Source of the DNA: Telluribacter sp035998675
GTDB taxonomy: Bacteria; Bacteroidota; Bacteroidia; Cytophagales; Spirosomataceae
Direction of reading: 5' to 3'
Assembly: GCF_035998675.1 (NCBI RefSeq)
Contig: NZ_DASYHI010000020.1
Span: 1,058,186 to 1,122,185, forward strand
DNA length: 64,000 bases
Of the stretch, positions 27,077 to 36,260 are shown one piece after another. Both the position numbers and the translations under genes were made by a program. Position 1 is the stretch's first letter, and each line of letters begins with the position of its first letter. The notes beneath the pieces are model-generated. The model was not told the DNA's origin and searched no databases. It was given only the letters and a program-made list of their open reading frames with translations.

Positions 27077-27418
27077 TGAAAGCAGATTGCTTTCAGGCTG
27101 AGTTTATTTAATGGAATAGGATGCTTAATTAATCACTAACAACCTAGATAGGTAGAGTCAACGTTTATCCCTTTCCTTCCCAAGAAAAAGAGTTTAGACG
27201 TCGTAAAGAACTGAGTAACCTAAAACTTCCTGCTATACATCAAGAAATATAGAAAACAGGAGTTGATCCGAAAGAAATCAACTCCCTTTACCAAAACGCT
27301 CTGAAGCAACAAAGGTACAAGTCAGCTATGATGCACTTTTTTCAAACAAGATTTTGCCCTTTCAATACTTTGCAGATAAACTAAAAGGAGCACTTATGCT
27401 TTGAAATAGTACCCGAAC
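27077..27418. other. 342-bp intergenic region with two small hairpins and a possible gene relic
   Basis: Just after the enolase stop is an 8-bp perfect hairpin (27077-27095, loop GAT). A second hairpin, GGAGTTGAT/ATCAACTCC, spans 27259-27285. Frame 27184-27384 reads as 66 codons with coding-like composition and one internal TAG at 27250, without a start codon. It may be the tail of a lost gene. No homology is recognised. Confidence 0.4.
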
Positions 27419-29374
27419 TTATATAGCTTTTATCTCAATGACTCCCTTCCCTACCTTGATCTTTTCCCCAATTAAGTTTTCCGGCTTATCGTGGCCAGCC
27501 TTGACTGTATATGTCCCTTTACCGAAAACCCTTGGGCGAAATTCCTTTCCCTGAATACGTTCGGTATATAATATTTCTCCTGTTGCCTCCTTAATTACCT
27601 GCACCACGGGATTATCATACATAAACTTAAATGTTGGCAGATATCCTTCTACTTTTCTGCCATCATTTTCGGCCATCGCAAATTTTCGAGGCCATCCCAC
27701 AAACTGCTCGCTGTTACCTTTTGTGGCGTCAGCAAAACGCGGCCAGCATTCCAGCGTAATCATGCGGCTCTTTTTATTGAAGCGCACCAGACCATAGCCA
27801 TCCGCCCGCTCCGAACGATTCTCTTTCAACTCTTTTGCATCTTTTGGTCTGGGATTGGCGTAGGCATACATAGTAATTTTATTACCGAGACCATCCTCAA
27901 AGTCGCCCGTCCAGGGCAATGGGCTATCAATTTTGCTGCCTCCTCCTGCCTTTTCATCTATTGGCCACCACCAGCGGCCATAAACTGTATTGACCAGAGC
28001 CGGATTGGTGAACGAAAAGGGACCGTCCCGGTAAGCATCAATGCCGTGCTTTACAATAACGCTTAGGTGCTGATCACCACATAAGTGCGTAGCCAGACAG
28101 CGTCTGACTTCGCGCAGGGCGTTATTCCTGCCTGTTTGGGGCCACCCGTTACAATCGAGGTCGGCCAGCAGCCGGTTTTCCATTGTTCCATGCAGGTGCA
28201 CCGCACCACAAAAGGCAGTTTGTGACAGTACTACCTTCATATCTGCCCCCTCCCAGTTCTGTCCCCACTTATGCAGGAAGTTAATTTGTCGTGCACCCAG
28301 TAATTCCAGTCCCGGTACATCCACCGCCTTTCGGTCATAGGTTGGATCTACAATATGATCAGGACGTGGCCCCATCTTGGGAATTTTACCCTTGGGTCCA
28401 CTCTTGAATTTCCTGTCTTCAATGATTGCAAAATCTACTCCTCCTATTCGAAGATTAGTGTAATATACACCTATGCCCTGTTTGATAGGAGTAGGATCGT
28501 AGGCATCTGGTAAGTGCCAGGTCTGACAGCGTTCCACCATTTTTACGTAGGAAGGCGGATAGTAGTACCCACCGTTATCGCCGTTGGTTGAATCAGCTAC
28601 GCCTCCACCTTCTCCCCAGAAATTTCCCTGTCCAATATCGTGGTCATCGGGAATCATAATTACGGGACGATCTTTCATGATATCGGCAAACTGAACCCCA
28701 AAAAGAAGAATTCCATAAGTGTGGTGTTCGTGTACATAAGACTGATCACCTGCAAAAAACAGAATATCGGGATCATGAAACTTCAAGTTCCTGATGTACT
28801 CATTCCGTTCAGCGATAGTTTCATCGCGCGGAGAATTGCACGACATCGTTGCAATTTTGATCTCGTCTTTATGAATGGGATCAGGTCGTATCGTACCCGA
28901 GAACTCAGCCTGATTTTCTAGGCGCACCCGGTAAGCTACTTCTTGGGTATCATCCCAGTTCTCAACCCGAAAATGCGCACTCCAGCCAGGATAGACTATT
29001 TTTTCTTTGGCCACTTTTTCCCATTTCCCCTGGACTTTCATTTCCAATGTGACAGTATCGGGCTCATTGGGGTAGAGTGGAAAGAGCTGGGTGGTGAGCT
29101 TCAAAACTCCACGATCATGGGTGTATACTGCATAGGCAATGACCTTATTGCGTGGTCGTTTTTGCATGAAGCTGGCCATTTGCCCATCGCCTTTCCAATT
29201 CCACCATTCGCCGGTAGCGCAGGCATCAAGAGTTTTGCCGCGTTCGGTTCCAAAGGGAAAAGGATCATTCATTTTGTCATAGGCACTGGCGTACCGGGAA
29301 GGCAAAAATGCCGCCAAAGCCAAAGAAGAGGTTTTTTTAATGAATTGTCGACGACTGTCTGAATTTGATTTCAT
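27419..29374 (-). CDS. TAT-exported PhoD-like metallophosphatase
   Basis: This 651-residue protein has a twin-arginine leader (DSRRQFIKKTSSLALAAFLP). After an N-terminal beta domain (~50-185) comes the metallophosphoesterase core: 'IATMSCNSPRDE', 'DILFFAGDQSYVHEHH', 'VIMIPDDHDIGQGNFWGEGG' and 'CGDQHLSVIVKHG'. These are the Asp, Asn and His positions that hold the metal pair in PhoD/purple-acid-phosphatase-like enzymes. It should hydrolyse phosphomono- or diesters in the periplasm. A C-terminal beta domain follows. It is monocistronic, facing away from the collapsed locus at 29.6 kb. Confidence 0.9.
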   Translation of the reverse strand: MKSNSDSRRQFIKKTSSLALAAFLPSRYASAYDKMNDPFPFGTERGKTLDACATGEWWNWKGDGQMASFMQKRPRNKVIAYAVYTHDRGVLKLTTQLFPLYPNEPDTVTLEMKVQGKWEKVAKEKIVYPGWSAHFRVENWDDTQEVAYRVRLENQAEFSGTIRPDPIHKDEIKIATMSCNSPRDETIAERNEYIRNLKFHDPDILFFAGDQSYVHEHHTYGILLFGVQFADIMKDRPVIMIPDDHDIGQGNFWGEGGGVADSTNGDNGGYYYPPSYVKMVERCQTWHLPDAYDPTPIKQGIGVYYTNLRIGGVDFAIIEDRKFKSGPKGKIPKMGPRPDHIVDPTYDRKAVDVPGLELLGARQINFLHKWGQNWEGADMKVVLSQTAFCGAVHLHGTMENRLLADLDCNGWPQTGRNNALREVRRCLATHLCGDQHLSVIVKHGIDAYRDGPFSFTNPALVNTVYGRWWWPIDEKAGGGSKIDSPLPWTGDFEDGLGNKITMYAYANPRPKDAKELKENRSERADGYGLVRFNKKSRMITLECWPRFADATKGNSEQFVGWPRKFAMAENDGRKVEGYLPTFKFMYDNPVVQVIKEATGEILYTERIQGKEFRPRVFGKGTYTVKAGHDKPENLIGEKIKVGKGVIEIKAI

Positions 29375-29610
29375 GTTTTGTAGTTGGGTCTAGTACATCA
29401 TTTCTCCGTACCTTTTGAGTAGGAATTAACTTTTATTTTTTTTCATTCATCTCGTAAGTCCTTTAGATGCATTTTTACTACTGCAGGAAATCCCTATAAG
29501 TACTTTCCCATTGCTGACATCTTTTTTTTTAAAATTGCGGTTAAACGTGTGAGCCGACCATACTTGAATTAATTCAACTTTTAAGCTAAAAGGAAACTAG
29601 CCCATGAATA

Positions 29611-30208
29611 ATGAAAACGAACCAGCAAAACGATCAGGAACTCTGGTGCGCGTTCCATGCGGGTGATCGGGCTGCATTTCCCCCTCTCTTTGACCTATAT
29701 TACCGGCAACTGTATTCCTACAGCAAACAGGTTCTTGATGATGAGTCTCTTACAGAAGATGCTATTCAGTATCTTTTATAACCCTTTGGCGAACCCGTAT
29801 AAGCCTTACAGAAGAGACAAGTAGCAATAAATTTTACTTATTATGGTGCCTACGCCGCAGCATTTTACGTCTTTTTAATAGAGAAAAGCGATTCCAGGAT
29901 ATGGATACCGATGGCTTTATCAAACAATTTGACATGTCAGACTATATTAAGAATGTAATGAATCTCTAATCTCTGCTTATCCAGCGGCTAAAATTGATCA
30001 TTGTCAGCTCCCCAAGCGTCAACGCGAGGTGGTGATGCTCCGCTACTACGAAAACTTCAAGACCGACGAGATTGCCGTACTTATAGGTATCTCCGAAAAG
30101 ACCGTCCGAAATACCCTCTTCAACGCCATGATGTCCCTGCGGATTCATTCAAATCTTCACAAAGCCAGTATGGCTGTAGCCATTCTATTTTTTCTCCTAT
30201 CCTTCTGA
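29611..30208 (+). pseudogene. Decayed ECF sigma factor gene
   Basis: The start is intact (MKTNQQNDQELWCAFHAGDR...) and reads as region 2 up to 'SLTEDAIQ' near 29770. There the frame is lost and stops appear. After about 230 bp of degraded sequence, region 4 resumes in another frame: 'LPKRQREVVMLRYYENFKTD', then 'EIAVLIGISEKTVRNTLFNAM' and a hydrophobic tail (AVAILFFLLSF) ending at the TGA at 30206-30208. At least two frameshifts and an in-frame stop prevent a full product. It is the first member of a collapsed glycan locus whose other parts follow in order at 30209-30657. Confidence 0.88.
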
Positions 30209-30315
30209 TACTGGTATTTTGTTTTGTTGGTTATAAAAGTAAAGAGGTACTGGTCGCTAATCAGAATACAATCAATCTTACCCTTCAACAGGATGAAAAT
30301 GCTCTCGAGAAGGGG
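30209..30315 (+). pseudogene. SusC fragment (end of the carboxypeptidase-like domain)
   Basis: In one frame this stretch reads 'CFVGYKSKEVLVANQNTINL' followed by 'TLQQDENALEKG'. That is the typical ending of the SusC carboxypeptidase-like domain just before the 'EVVVVGYG' linker; compare 'FSFVGYVSQEVAVGNQRTIS' in the SusC at 2501. About 35 residues of a >1000-residue protein remain. No fecR remnant was seen between it and the sigma relic. Confidence 0.75.
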
Positions 30316-30359
30316 ACAAAATGCGGAATTCTTTTTCTAGAAGTCGCAACCGAATAATG

Positions 30360-30596
30360 CCTATGTATAGAAGAGGCGATAACTCTACCCGGAACCGCCT
30401 GACCAAGGGCACCTTACTTTTTAACAATAATGTCTGGCAGAGCTCTTACCGGCGCATTGCCATCAGTAATGACATTTTGGAGAATATTGACAAAGTGCCC
30501 ATGGGTAAAGCTAAAGTAGAGAGACTGAAAGCGGAAGCTAAATTTATCCGGGCCACCCAGTACTTTTACCTGCGAGGTATCGGATTGGCATTATGA
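30360..30596 (+). pseudogene. SusD fragment (N-terminal TPR region)
   Basis: The frame reads 'NNNVWQSSYRRIAISNDILE', 'NIDKVPMGKAKVERLKAEAK' and 'FIRATQYFYLRGIG'. This matches the conserved SusD segment of the type 'W..IYRGINRANAVLDNV...AEAKYLRAFFYSNL' in the intact SusD at 5854. Only about 75 residues survive; both ends are missing, and the 3' side runs directly into an enolase fragment. Confidence 0.8.
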
Positions 30597-30657
30597 GATC
30601 AAAGTGGTGAACGGCCGAATCTTATCCCCGACCGCGACTAAGCCATATGGAGAGTAG
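30589..30657 (+). pseudogene. Short relic of the enolase-family C-terminus
   Basis: The frame reads 'HYEIKVVNGRILSPTATKPYGE' split around 30601, with a stop at 30655-30657. 'EIKVVNGRI' matches 'EVKVVNGRI' in the intact enolase-superfamily gene at 25838 and 'KVTNGKI' in the deleted copy at 14065. The match is only ~9 residues long, so confidence rests partly on its expected position after SusD. Confidence 0.5.
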
Positions 30658-30808
30658 TATAAAATACTATATTACTTATGGTAAGACAGCTTAGATCTGG
30701 CCTTTCATGAATTGAATTACACCTAACTTTTTATCTCTTTTAAAACGCTAGTAGAATCAACCCTGGCTGCTACCCCTAAATGTAGCTTTATCTAAACTCT
30801 ATCATACC

Positions 30809-32347
30809 ATGTACAAAATCTTACTTTTGATCCTCCTGGCTACCGCCGGTCTGACCGGATTTAACCAATCTCTTTCTGCGACTCCAACGGAACAGTGGGG
30901 CGTATACGAGCTGGTCCTGCAGGGGCCTTCTTCCGGAAATCCTTTTATGGAGGTTGACCTGGAGGCCGTATTCAAAAACGGAAAAGAAAGCGTAAAGGTA
31001 CCGGGCTTTTACGACGGGGCTGGTACCTACCGCGTCCGGTTTTCGCCCCACCGGCAGGGCAAGTGGACCTACCTTACTACCAGCAACGCACCCGGGCTTT
31101 CGGGGAAAAAGGGAGATTTTCGCTGTGTGGCCCCTACGGGTAAAAACCACGGCCCCGTAAAAATTGTGAACACCTACTACCTGCAGTACGCCGACGGCAC
31201 CCCCTACTATGCCGTCGGGACAACGGCCTACCAGTGGACCAGCGTAAAACAGTCCATTCAGGACAAAACCATAGAGACCCTGGCGGGAGCTCCGTTCAAT
31301 AAAATCAGGATGTGCGTTTTTCCAAAGTACTACCAGTATGGCAACAAGACCGAGCCCTGGGCGTATCCGTTCAAACGGGAAGGTACTACCAATGACTTTA
31401 CCCAACCCCACTACGAATTTTTCCGGAATTTTGAAAAAAGAGTACAGCAACTTGCTGAAATGGGCATCCAGGCCGACGTGATCCTGTTTCATCCCTACGA
31501 TGTCTGGGGGTACGCCTCTATGGGCGCCGCCATGAATGAGCGGTACGTGCGAACCATGATCGCCCGCCTGTCGGCCTACCGCAACGTGTGGTGGTCGCTG
31601 GCCAACGAGTGGGACGAGCCCAAAATTAAACAGGCCATAGACTGGGAAGCGATAGGTACCCTGCTGCAGAAAGAAGACCCGCACCAGCGCCTGCGGGGCA
31701 TCCACAACTGGTACGATTCGGAAGACCATTTCTATGACCATACCCGCCCCTGGGTTACCCACCTAAGTACCCAGACGGCCCAGTTTTACAATGCCATTAA
31801 GTGGCGGAACAAGTACCGGAAACCCCTGCTCTTTGACGAAATGCGTTACGAGGGCGATGTAAAAAGCGGCTGGGGTAACATGAAGGGGAAGGACATGGCC
31901 AGTTATTTCTGGATGGCGGGGCTGAGCGGAGGCTACGGCACCCACGGCGATACCTTTTCCAACCAGGCCGATGAGGGTAACGAAGTACGCTGGTGGGCCA
32001 AAGGAGGTCAACTGGTGGGCGAAAGTCCGGAGCGAATCCGGTACTTTCGCACGGTCATGGAGCAGGCCCCGATTCAGGAAATGACGCCCGAATTTCGTGA
32101 CAACGGCGACCCAAAAAACTTTAACACCAACCAGTTTCTGCTGTCCAAGCCGGGTGCCTACTACCTGGCCTATACGGCAGGGACTGACCAGACTATTGAA
32201 ATTAATCTGACGGGTACCAAAAACTACAAAATGGACGTAATTGACACCTGGAATATGCAGGTGACGGAACAAGCGACGATAAAGCCCGGGTTATTCAAAT
32301 TCCACACCACTACACCCTATACAGCCCTGCGAATTTATGCTAACTAA
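30809..32347 (+). CDS. Secreted glycoside hydrolase-like protein with DUF5060 N-terminus and (beta/alpha)8 barrel
   Basis: The 512-residue protein has a signal peptide (YKILLLILLATAGLTGF), then a DUF5060 beta-sandwich (~30-112, 'WGVYELVLQGPSSGNPF', 'VPGFYDGAGTYRVRFSPHRQ'). A TIM-barrel of the DUF4038/apiosidase-like clan follows, with 'ADGTPYYAVGTTAYQWTS' at its start and likely acid residues in 'WWSLANEWDE' (~265) and 'PLLFDEMRYEGD' (~340). A beta C-terminal region resembles DUF5605. It should act on a plant cell-wall side chain. It starts an operon with the GH53 gene 24 bp later. The exact linkage is not predictable here. Confidence 0.82.
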   Translation: MYKILLLILLATAGLTGFNQSLSATPTEQWGVYELVLQGPSSGNPFMEVDLEAVFKNGKESVKVPGFYDGAGTYRVRFSPHRQGKWTYLTTSNAPGLSGKKGDFRCVAPTGKNHGPVKIVNTYYLQYADGTPYYAVGTTAYQWTSVKQSIQDKTIETLAGAPFNKIRMCVFPKYYQYGNKTEPWAYPFKREGTTNDFTQPHYEFFRNFEKRVQQLAEMGIQADVILFHPYDVWGYASMGAAMNERYVRTMIARLSAYRNVWWSLANEWDEPKIKQAIDWEAIGTLLQKEDPHQRLRGIHNWYDSEDHFYDHTRPWVTHLSTQTAQFYNAIKWRNKYRKPLLFDEMRYEGDVKSGWGNMKGKDMASYFWMAGLSGGYGTHGDTFSNQADEGNEVRWWAKGGQLVGESPERIRYFRTVMEQAPIQEMTPEFRDNGDPKNFNTNQFLLSKPGAYYLAYTAGTDQTIEINLTGTKNYKMDVIDTWNMQVTEQATIKPGLFKFHTTTPYTALRIYAN

Positions 32348-32371
32348 AATACCACCTCAGGACCATCCACA

Positions 32372-33439
32372 ATGAAAAAACCTGGTACCCATTTACCCAG
32401 TAAGAAATCCATAGTAACCATTGCCTTTGGTCTCCTTCTTCTGGCCGGATGCGCTACCCGCACACCCGGTACTAAAACCCAGACCCCTGCCTTTGCCAAA
32501 GGCGGCGACATCAGCTGGCTGCCCCAGATGGAGGCCACCGGCTATACTTTTTACAACGACGCGGGTGTAGCACAGGACTGTTTCCAGATCCTGAAAGACC
32601 ACGGCTTCAATACCGTCCGGCTACGTACCTGGGTGAATCCGTCCGACAACCCCCGGAGCGGCCATAGTAGCAAAGAAGAAACCGTGGCCCTGGCGGTACG
32701 GGCTCAGAAGTGGGGCATGCGCGTCATGCTAAACTTCCATTACAGCGACACCTGGGCCGACCCCGGCAAACAAAACAAGCCCAAAGCCTGGGAAGGCCAC
32801 GACTTCCCCCAGCTTCTGAACGATGTCTACAACTACACCTTTGACGTCATGAGCGCCCTCAAAGCCGCGGGCGTACAGCCCGAATGGGTACAAATCGGCA
32901 ACGAAACGCCCGGTGGCATGATTTATCCCGAGGGCAGTACGGCCAACTGGCCCCAACTGGCGCAACTGATCAATAAAGGTTACGAGGCTGTAAAAGCCGT
33001 GAACCCCCGTTCCAAAATAGTGCTGCACCTGGACCAGGGAAACAACAGCGCCCGGTTCAGAAACTGGTTTGATAACGCCCAAAAGCACGGTGCTAAATAC
33101 GACGTGATTGGCCTCTCCTACTACCCCTACTGGCTCAAAGGCAAACCCGACTACACCGAGTCCATCGGCGACCTGGGGGCTAACCTCACCGACCTGGCCG
33201 CCCGCTACGACAAAGAAGTGATGGTGGTAGAAGTAGGCGGCGAGGATCACAAAGTGCAAAACACCTACGATATGCTGGTGGCGGTGCAGCAGAAAGTAAA
33301 GGCGGTACCTAACAACAAAGGCCTGGGGGTACTGTACTGGGAACCCCAGGGTGCCCGGAGCTGGTCGAAATACGGCCTCAGCACCTGGGGCGACGACGGC
33401 CGTCCCACCAAAGCCCTGGATGCTTTTCTGGTGGAGTAA
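32372..33439 (+). CDS. Arabinogalactan endo-beta-1,4-galactanase, GH53 family lipoprotein
   Basis: This 355-residue enzyme is a lipoprotein (FGLLLLAGC, Cys27). The GH53 barrel starts with 'KGGDISWLPQMEATGYTFYN', the family hallmark, followed by 'TVRLRTWVNPSDN' and 'VMLNFHYSDTWADPGKQ'. The acid/base Glu is in 'EWVQIGNETPGGM' and the nucleophile Glu in 'KEVMVVEVGGEDH'. It cleaves beta-1,4-galactan side chains of pectin, probably at the outer membrane. It pairs with the DUF5060 enzyme upstream and ends at a 12-bp terminator. Together with the DUF4038 enzyme at 36670 it points to rhamnogalacturonan-type substrates. Confidence 0.93.
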   Translation: MKKPGTHLPSKKSIVTIAFGLLLLAGCATRTPGTKTQTPAFAKGGDISWLPQMEATGYTFYNDAGVAQDCFQILKDHGFNTVRLRTWVNPSDNPRSGHSSKEETVALAVRAQKWGMRVMLNFHYSDTWADPGKQNKPKAWEGHDFPQLLNDVYNYTFDVMSALKAAGVQPEWVQIGNETPGGMIYPEGSTANWPQLAQLINKGYEAVKAVNPRSKIVLHLDQGNNSARFRNWFDNAQKHGAKYDVIGLSYYPYWLKGKPDYTESIGDLGANLTDLAARYDKEVMVVEVGGEDHKVQNTYDMLVAVQQKVKAVPNNKGLGVLYWEPQGARSWSKYGLSTWGDDGRPTKALDAFLVE

Positions 33440-33483
33440 CTGGTAGTTTCGTGCTTTTTCTATCTTTCTAAATGAAATCATGG

Positions 33484-33516
33484 CAGTCACCCGGTTTGAC
33501 CGGGTGACTGTTGTTT
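33484..33516 (+). terminator. Intrinsic terminator after the GH53 gene
   Basis: A perfect 12-bp stem (CAGTCACCCGGT / ACCGGGTGACTG) with a 3-nt loop is followed by TTGTTT. It separates the glycosidase pair from the peptidase gene at 33530. Confidence 0.85.
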
Positions 33517-33529
33517 AAGCCCGTTTACC

Positions 33530-35821
33530 ATGAAATTAACTATACCTACTCTCCGCCCCCTGCTGGCCCTGGCCATGTTCCTTTGCCTGAGACTTGCTGC
33601 CTCCGCCCAGGGAAAACTGGAAGACTACCAGCGCTCAGAGCGGCTTAAGACCCAGTTGAAAGACAAGGTGTACTATGCGCCGCAAAATAGTAGCTGGTCG
33701 GCCAGCGGGCAGCGGGGCTGGTACCTGATCCAGACCCCACGGGGCAAGGAATTTATCGCCATTCAACCGGTTACCCAGACCAAAGCGCTGGCCTTTGACC
33801 ACGAGCAACTGGCCCGGCAGTTGGCCGCAGCTACCCAAAAGCCGGTTGAAGCCTACAAACTTCCGTTTTCGACCTTTACCTACTCTCAGGACGACCAGCA
33901 GATTGAATTCCGGGCGGAGGGCTACGTATGGGGCTATACGCTGGCCTCCAAGCAGCTAACCAAAAAAGAACCGATAAGGGACGAAAGCCGCCCCTACTGG
34001 GCCAGCAGCCAGAAGGAGCAGTCGACCCGGCCGGTGTACTCACCCGACAGTACCCGCACGGCCTACCTGAAAAATCATAACCTGTACGTTCGCTCCGAAA
34101 AATCCAGAGAAGAAATCCAGCTCAGCTTTGATGGCTCCGAAGGCGACTACTATTCTGACCAAATCCGCTGGTCGCCCGATTCGAGGAAAATCGTGACGAT
34201 GAAGGTGCGGCCCAATGAGAAGCACCTGATCCACTTTGTACGGTCTTCGCCCGACGACCAGCTTCAGCCCAAACTCGAAAACCGCGAGTACCTCAAACCC
34301 GGCGACGCGCTGCCCATCCGCCGCCCGCAGCTGTTCCTGCTGGACCAGAACAAACACATTTCCATTGATGACGCTCTGTTCAATCAGGCCTATAACCTGT
34401 CGCGGGTGGACTGGCGCAAGGACAGCCAGACCTTTACCTTTGAGTACAACCAGCGCGGCCACCAGCTGTACCGGGTACTGGAGGTAAAAGCTACGGATGG
34501 CAGTATACGTCCGCTCATTGAGGAGAAGAGCCCTACCTTCATTGACTACAGCGGCAAGCGCTACCGGCACGACCTGGCCGACGGCAAGCAGATCATCTGG
34601 GCCTCCGAGCGGGACGGCTGGAATCACCTGTACCTGTACGATGCAGCAACCGGCAAAGTCAAAAACCAGATTACCAAAGGCGAATGGGTAGTACGGCAAG
34701 TGATGAACGTGGACGAAAAGAAGCGGACCGTTACTTTCGCTGCCAGTGGTAAGGTACCCGGCCAGGACCCCTACTTTGTGCAGTACTACCGCGTCAACCT
34801 GGACGGCACGGGCCTAGTACCTCTCACTGCTGAAAACGCCAACCATTCCGCCACGTTCTCCCCCGACTATACCTACTTCATCGACAGCTACTCCCGCGTT
34901 GATATGCCGCCGGTAACGGTACTTCGCTCGGCTGCCGACGGGAAGGTACTAATGGAGCTGGAAAAAGCCGACATATCGGAATGGCAGAAAACCGGCTGGC
35001 GCGCTCCGGAAGTCTTTACGGCCAAAGGCCGCGACAGCACCACCGACATCTGGGGAATCATCATCCGCCCTACCAATTTTGACCCCGCCAAAAAGTACCC
35101 CATCATTGAGAACATTTACGCCGGTCCTCACTCGGCTTTCACGCCTAAGTCGTTCATGACCAGCAACCGCTCCATGTTTGAGCTGGCCGAGCTGGGCTTC
35201 ATCGTGGTGCAGCTCGACGGCATGGGTACCTCCCAGCGTTCCAAGGCTTTCCACGACCTGTGCTGGAAAAATCTCAAAGACGCCGGATTGCCCGACCGCA
35301 TGCTGTGGCTGAAAGCCGCCGCCCAGAAACACCCCGAACTGGACCTGGACCGGGTGGGGATCTACGGTACCTCGGCCGGTGGACAAAGTTCTACGGGCGC
35401 CCTGCTGTTTCATCCTGACTTTTACAAAGTGGCAGTTTCGTCCTGCGGCTGCCACGATAACCGGATGGACAAGATCTGGTGGAATGAGCAGTGGATGGGC
35501 TACCCCGTTGGTCCACACTACGCCGAGTGTTCCAACGTGACCAACGCTTCCAAATTACAGGGCAAGCTCCTGCTCATCCTGGGTGAGGTAGACGATAATG
35601 TGGACCCCGCTTCCACCATGCAACTCGTCAACGCCCTCATCAAGGCCAACAAAGACTTTGACTTTTTGATGGTACCCAACATGGCCCACTCGTCGGGCGG
35701 CGACTACGGCGAGCACAAGCGCCGCGATTTCTTCGTGCGACACCTGCTGGGCGTAGAGCCTCCGGCCTGGACGGAGTTGGAGAAAAAGAGTAATGAAGCG
35801 AACCGAGTAAAGCAGGAATAA
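33530..35821 (+). CDS. S9 family serine peptidase, dipeptidyl-peptidase IV-like
   Basis: This 763-residue secreted peptidase has a signal peptide (~1-26, ending ASAQG), an N-terminal beta-propeller (~60-490, repeats such as 'DQIRWSPDSRKIV' and 'ADGKQIIWASERDGWNHLYL') and a C-terminal alpha/beta-hydrolase domain. The nucleophile is S615 in 'GIYGTSAGGQSST', the acid lies in 'GEVDDNVDP' and the base His in 'NMAHSSGGDYGEHKRRDF'. DPP4-like enzymes release X-Pro dipeptides from the N-terminus of peptides in the periplasm. The start codon comes 13 bp after the terminator of the GH53 gene, so it needs its own promoter, which was not identified. Confidence 0.92.
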   Translation: MKLTIPTLRPLLALAMFLCLRLAASAQGKLEDYQRSERLKTQLKDKVYYAPQNSSWSASGQRGWYLIQTPRGKEFIAIQPVTQTKALAFDHEQLARQLAAATQKPVEAYKLPFSTFTYSQDDQQIEFRAEGYVWGYTLASKQLTKKEPIRDESRPYWASSQKEQSTRPVYSPDSTRTAYLKNHNLYVRSEKSREEIQLSFDGSEGDYYSDQIRWSPDSRKIVTMKVRPNEKHLIHFVRSSPDDQLQPKLENREYLKPGDALPIRRPQLFLLDQNKHISIDDALFNQAYNLSRVDWRKDSQTFTFEYNQRGHQLYRVLEVKATDGSIRPLIEEKSPTFIDYSGKRYRHDLADGKQIIWASERDGWNHLYLYDAATGKVKNQITKGEWVVRQVMNVDEKKRTVTFAASGKVPGQDPYFVQYYRVNLDGTGLVPLTAENANHSATFSPDYTYFIDSYSRVDMPPVTVLRSAADGKVLMELEKADISEWQKTGWRAPEVFTAKGRDSTTDIWGIIIRPTNFDPAKKYPIIENIYAGPHSAFTPKSFMTSNRSMFELAELGFIVVQLDGMGTSQRSKAFHDLCWKNLKDAGLPDRMLWLKAAAQKHPELDLDRVGIYGTSAGGQSSTGALLFHPDFYKVAVSSCGCHDNRMDKIWWNEQWMGYPVGPHYAECSNVTNASKLQGKLLLILGEVDDNVDPASTMQLVNALIKANKDFDFLMVPNMAHSSGGDYGEHKRRDFFVRHLLGVEPPAWTELEKKSNEANRVKQE

Positions 35822-35834
35822 TTCTACTAAACCT

Positions 35835-36260
35835 TCATGAGCTGACTAACGTCCGCAGGTATTCCTCCGCTGTCATAACCGGAAGCTGTGCTTTCCTGAA
35901 ATCTTTTTGGTTTCGGGTGATGATGAGGCCGCAGGCTGATTGCAGGGCAGCGTAGTATTGAATGGCATCTTCAAAATCAGTAAAATCTGACAGCAGGGCT
36001 TTATCCACCGCCGACTCATCAACCGCCGCCACTTCGGATAGAATTCTAAATTTTCGGAGCTTCTCCCTGGCTATCTCCGTTCCTTCAAATTTCGTCAGGA
36101 AATAATTGACCGTAGCGAAAGACAAGGACGAAACGACCAGAGTAACTTTTCCGTAATCTGCAAGCGAGGCCAGTTGAGCCACTGTGTGGTAAAAGGGGGG
36201 GCGCTCACCCAGCAAATCCAGCACTACGTTGGTATCCAAAAATAACCGGGAGATAGTCAT
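35835..36260 (-). CDS. PIN-domain ribonuclease toxin (VapC-like)
   Basis: This 141-residue protein has a PIN fold with the acidic metal site: D9 in 'RLFLDTNVVLDLLGERPPFY', a middle acidic pair in 'FTDFEDAIQYYAAL', and 'LIITRNQKDFRKAQLPV' near the end. PIN toxins cut RNA, often tRNA or rRNA, when freed from their antitoxin. Its start overlaps the stop of the antitoxin gene by 4 bp, so the two are translationally coupled. It lies convergent with the peptidase gene, 13 bp away. The target RNA is unknown. Confidence 0.9.
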   Translation of the reverse strand: MTISRLFLDTNVVLDLLGERPPFYHTVAQLASLADYGKVTLVVSSLSFATVNYFLTKFEGTEIAREKLRKFRILSEVAAVDESAVDKALLSDFTDFEDAIQYYAALQSACGLIITRNQKDFRKAQLPVMTAEEYLRTLVSS

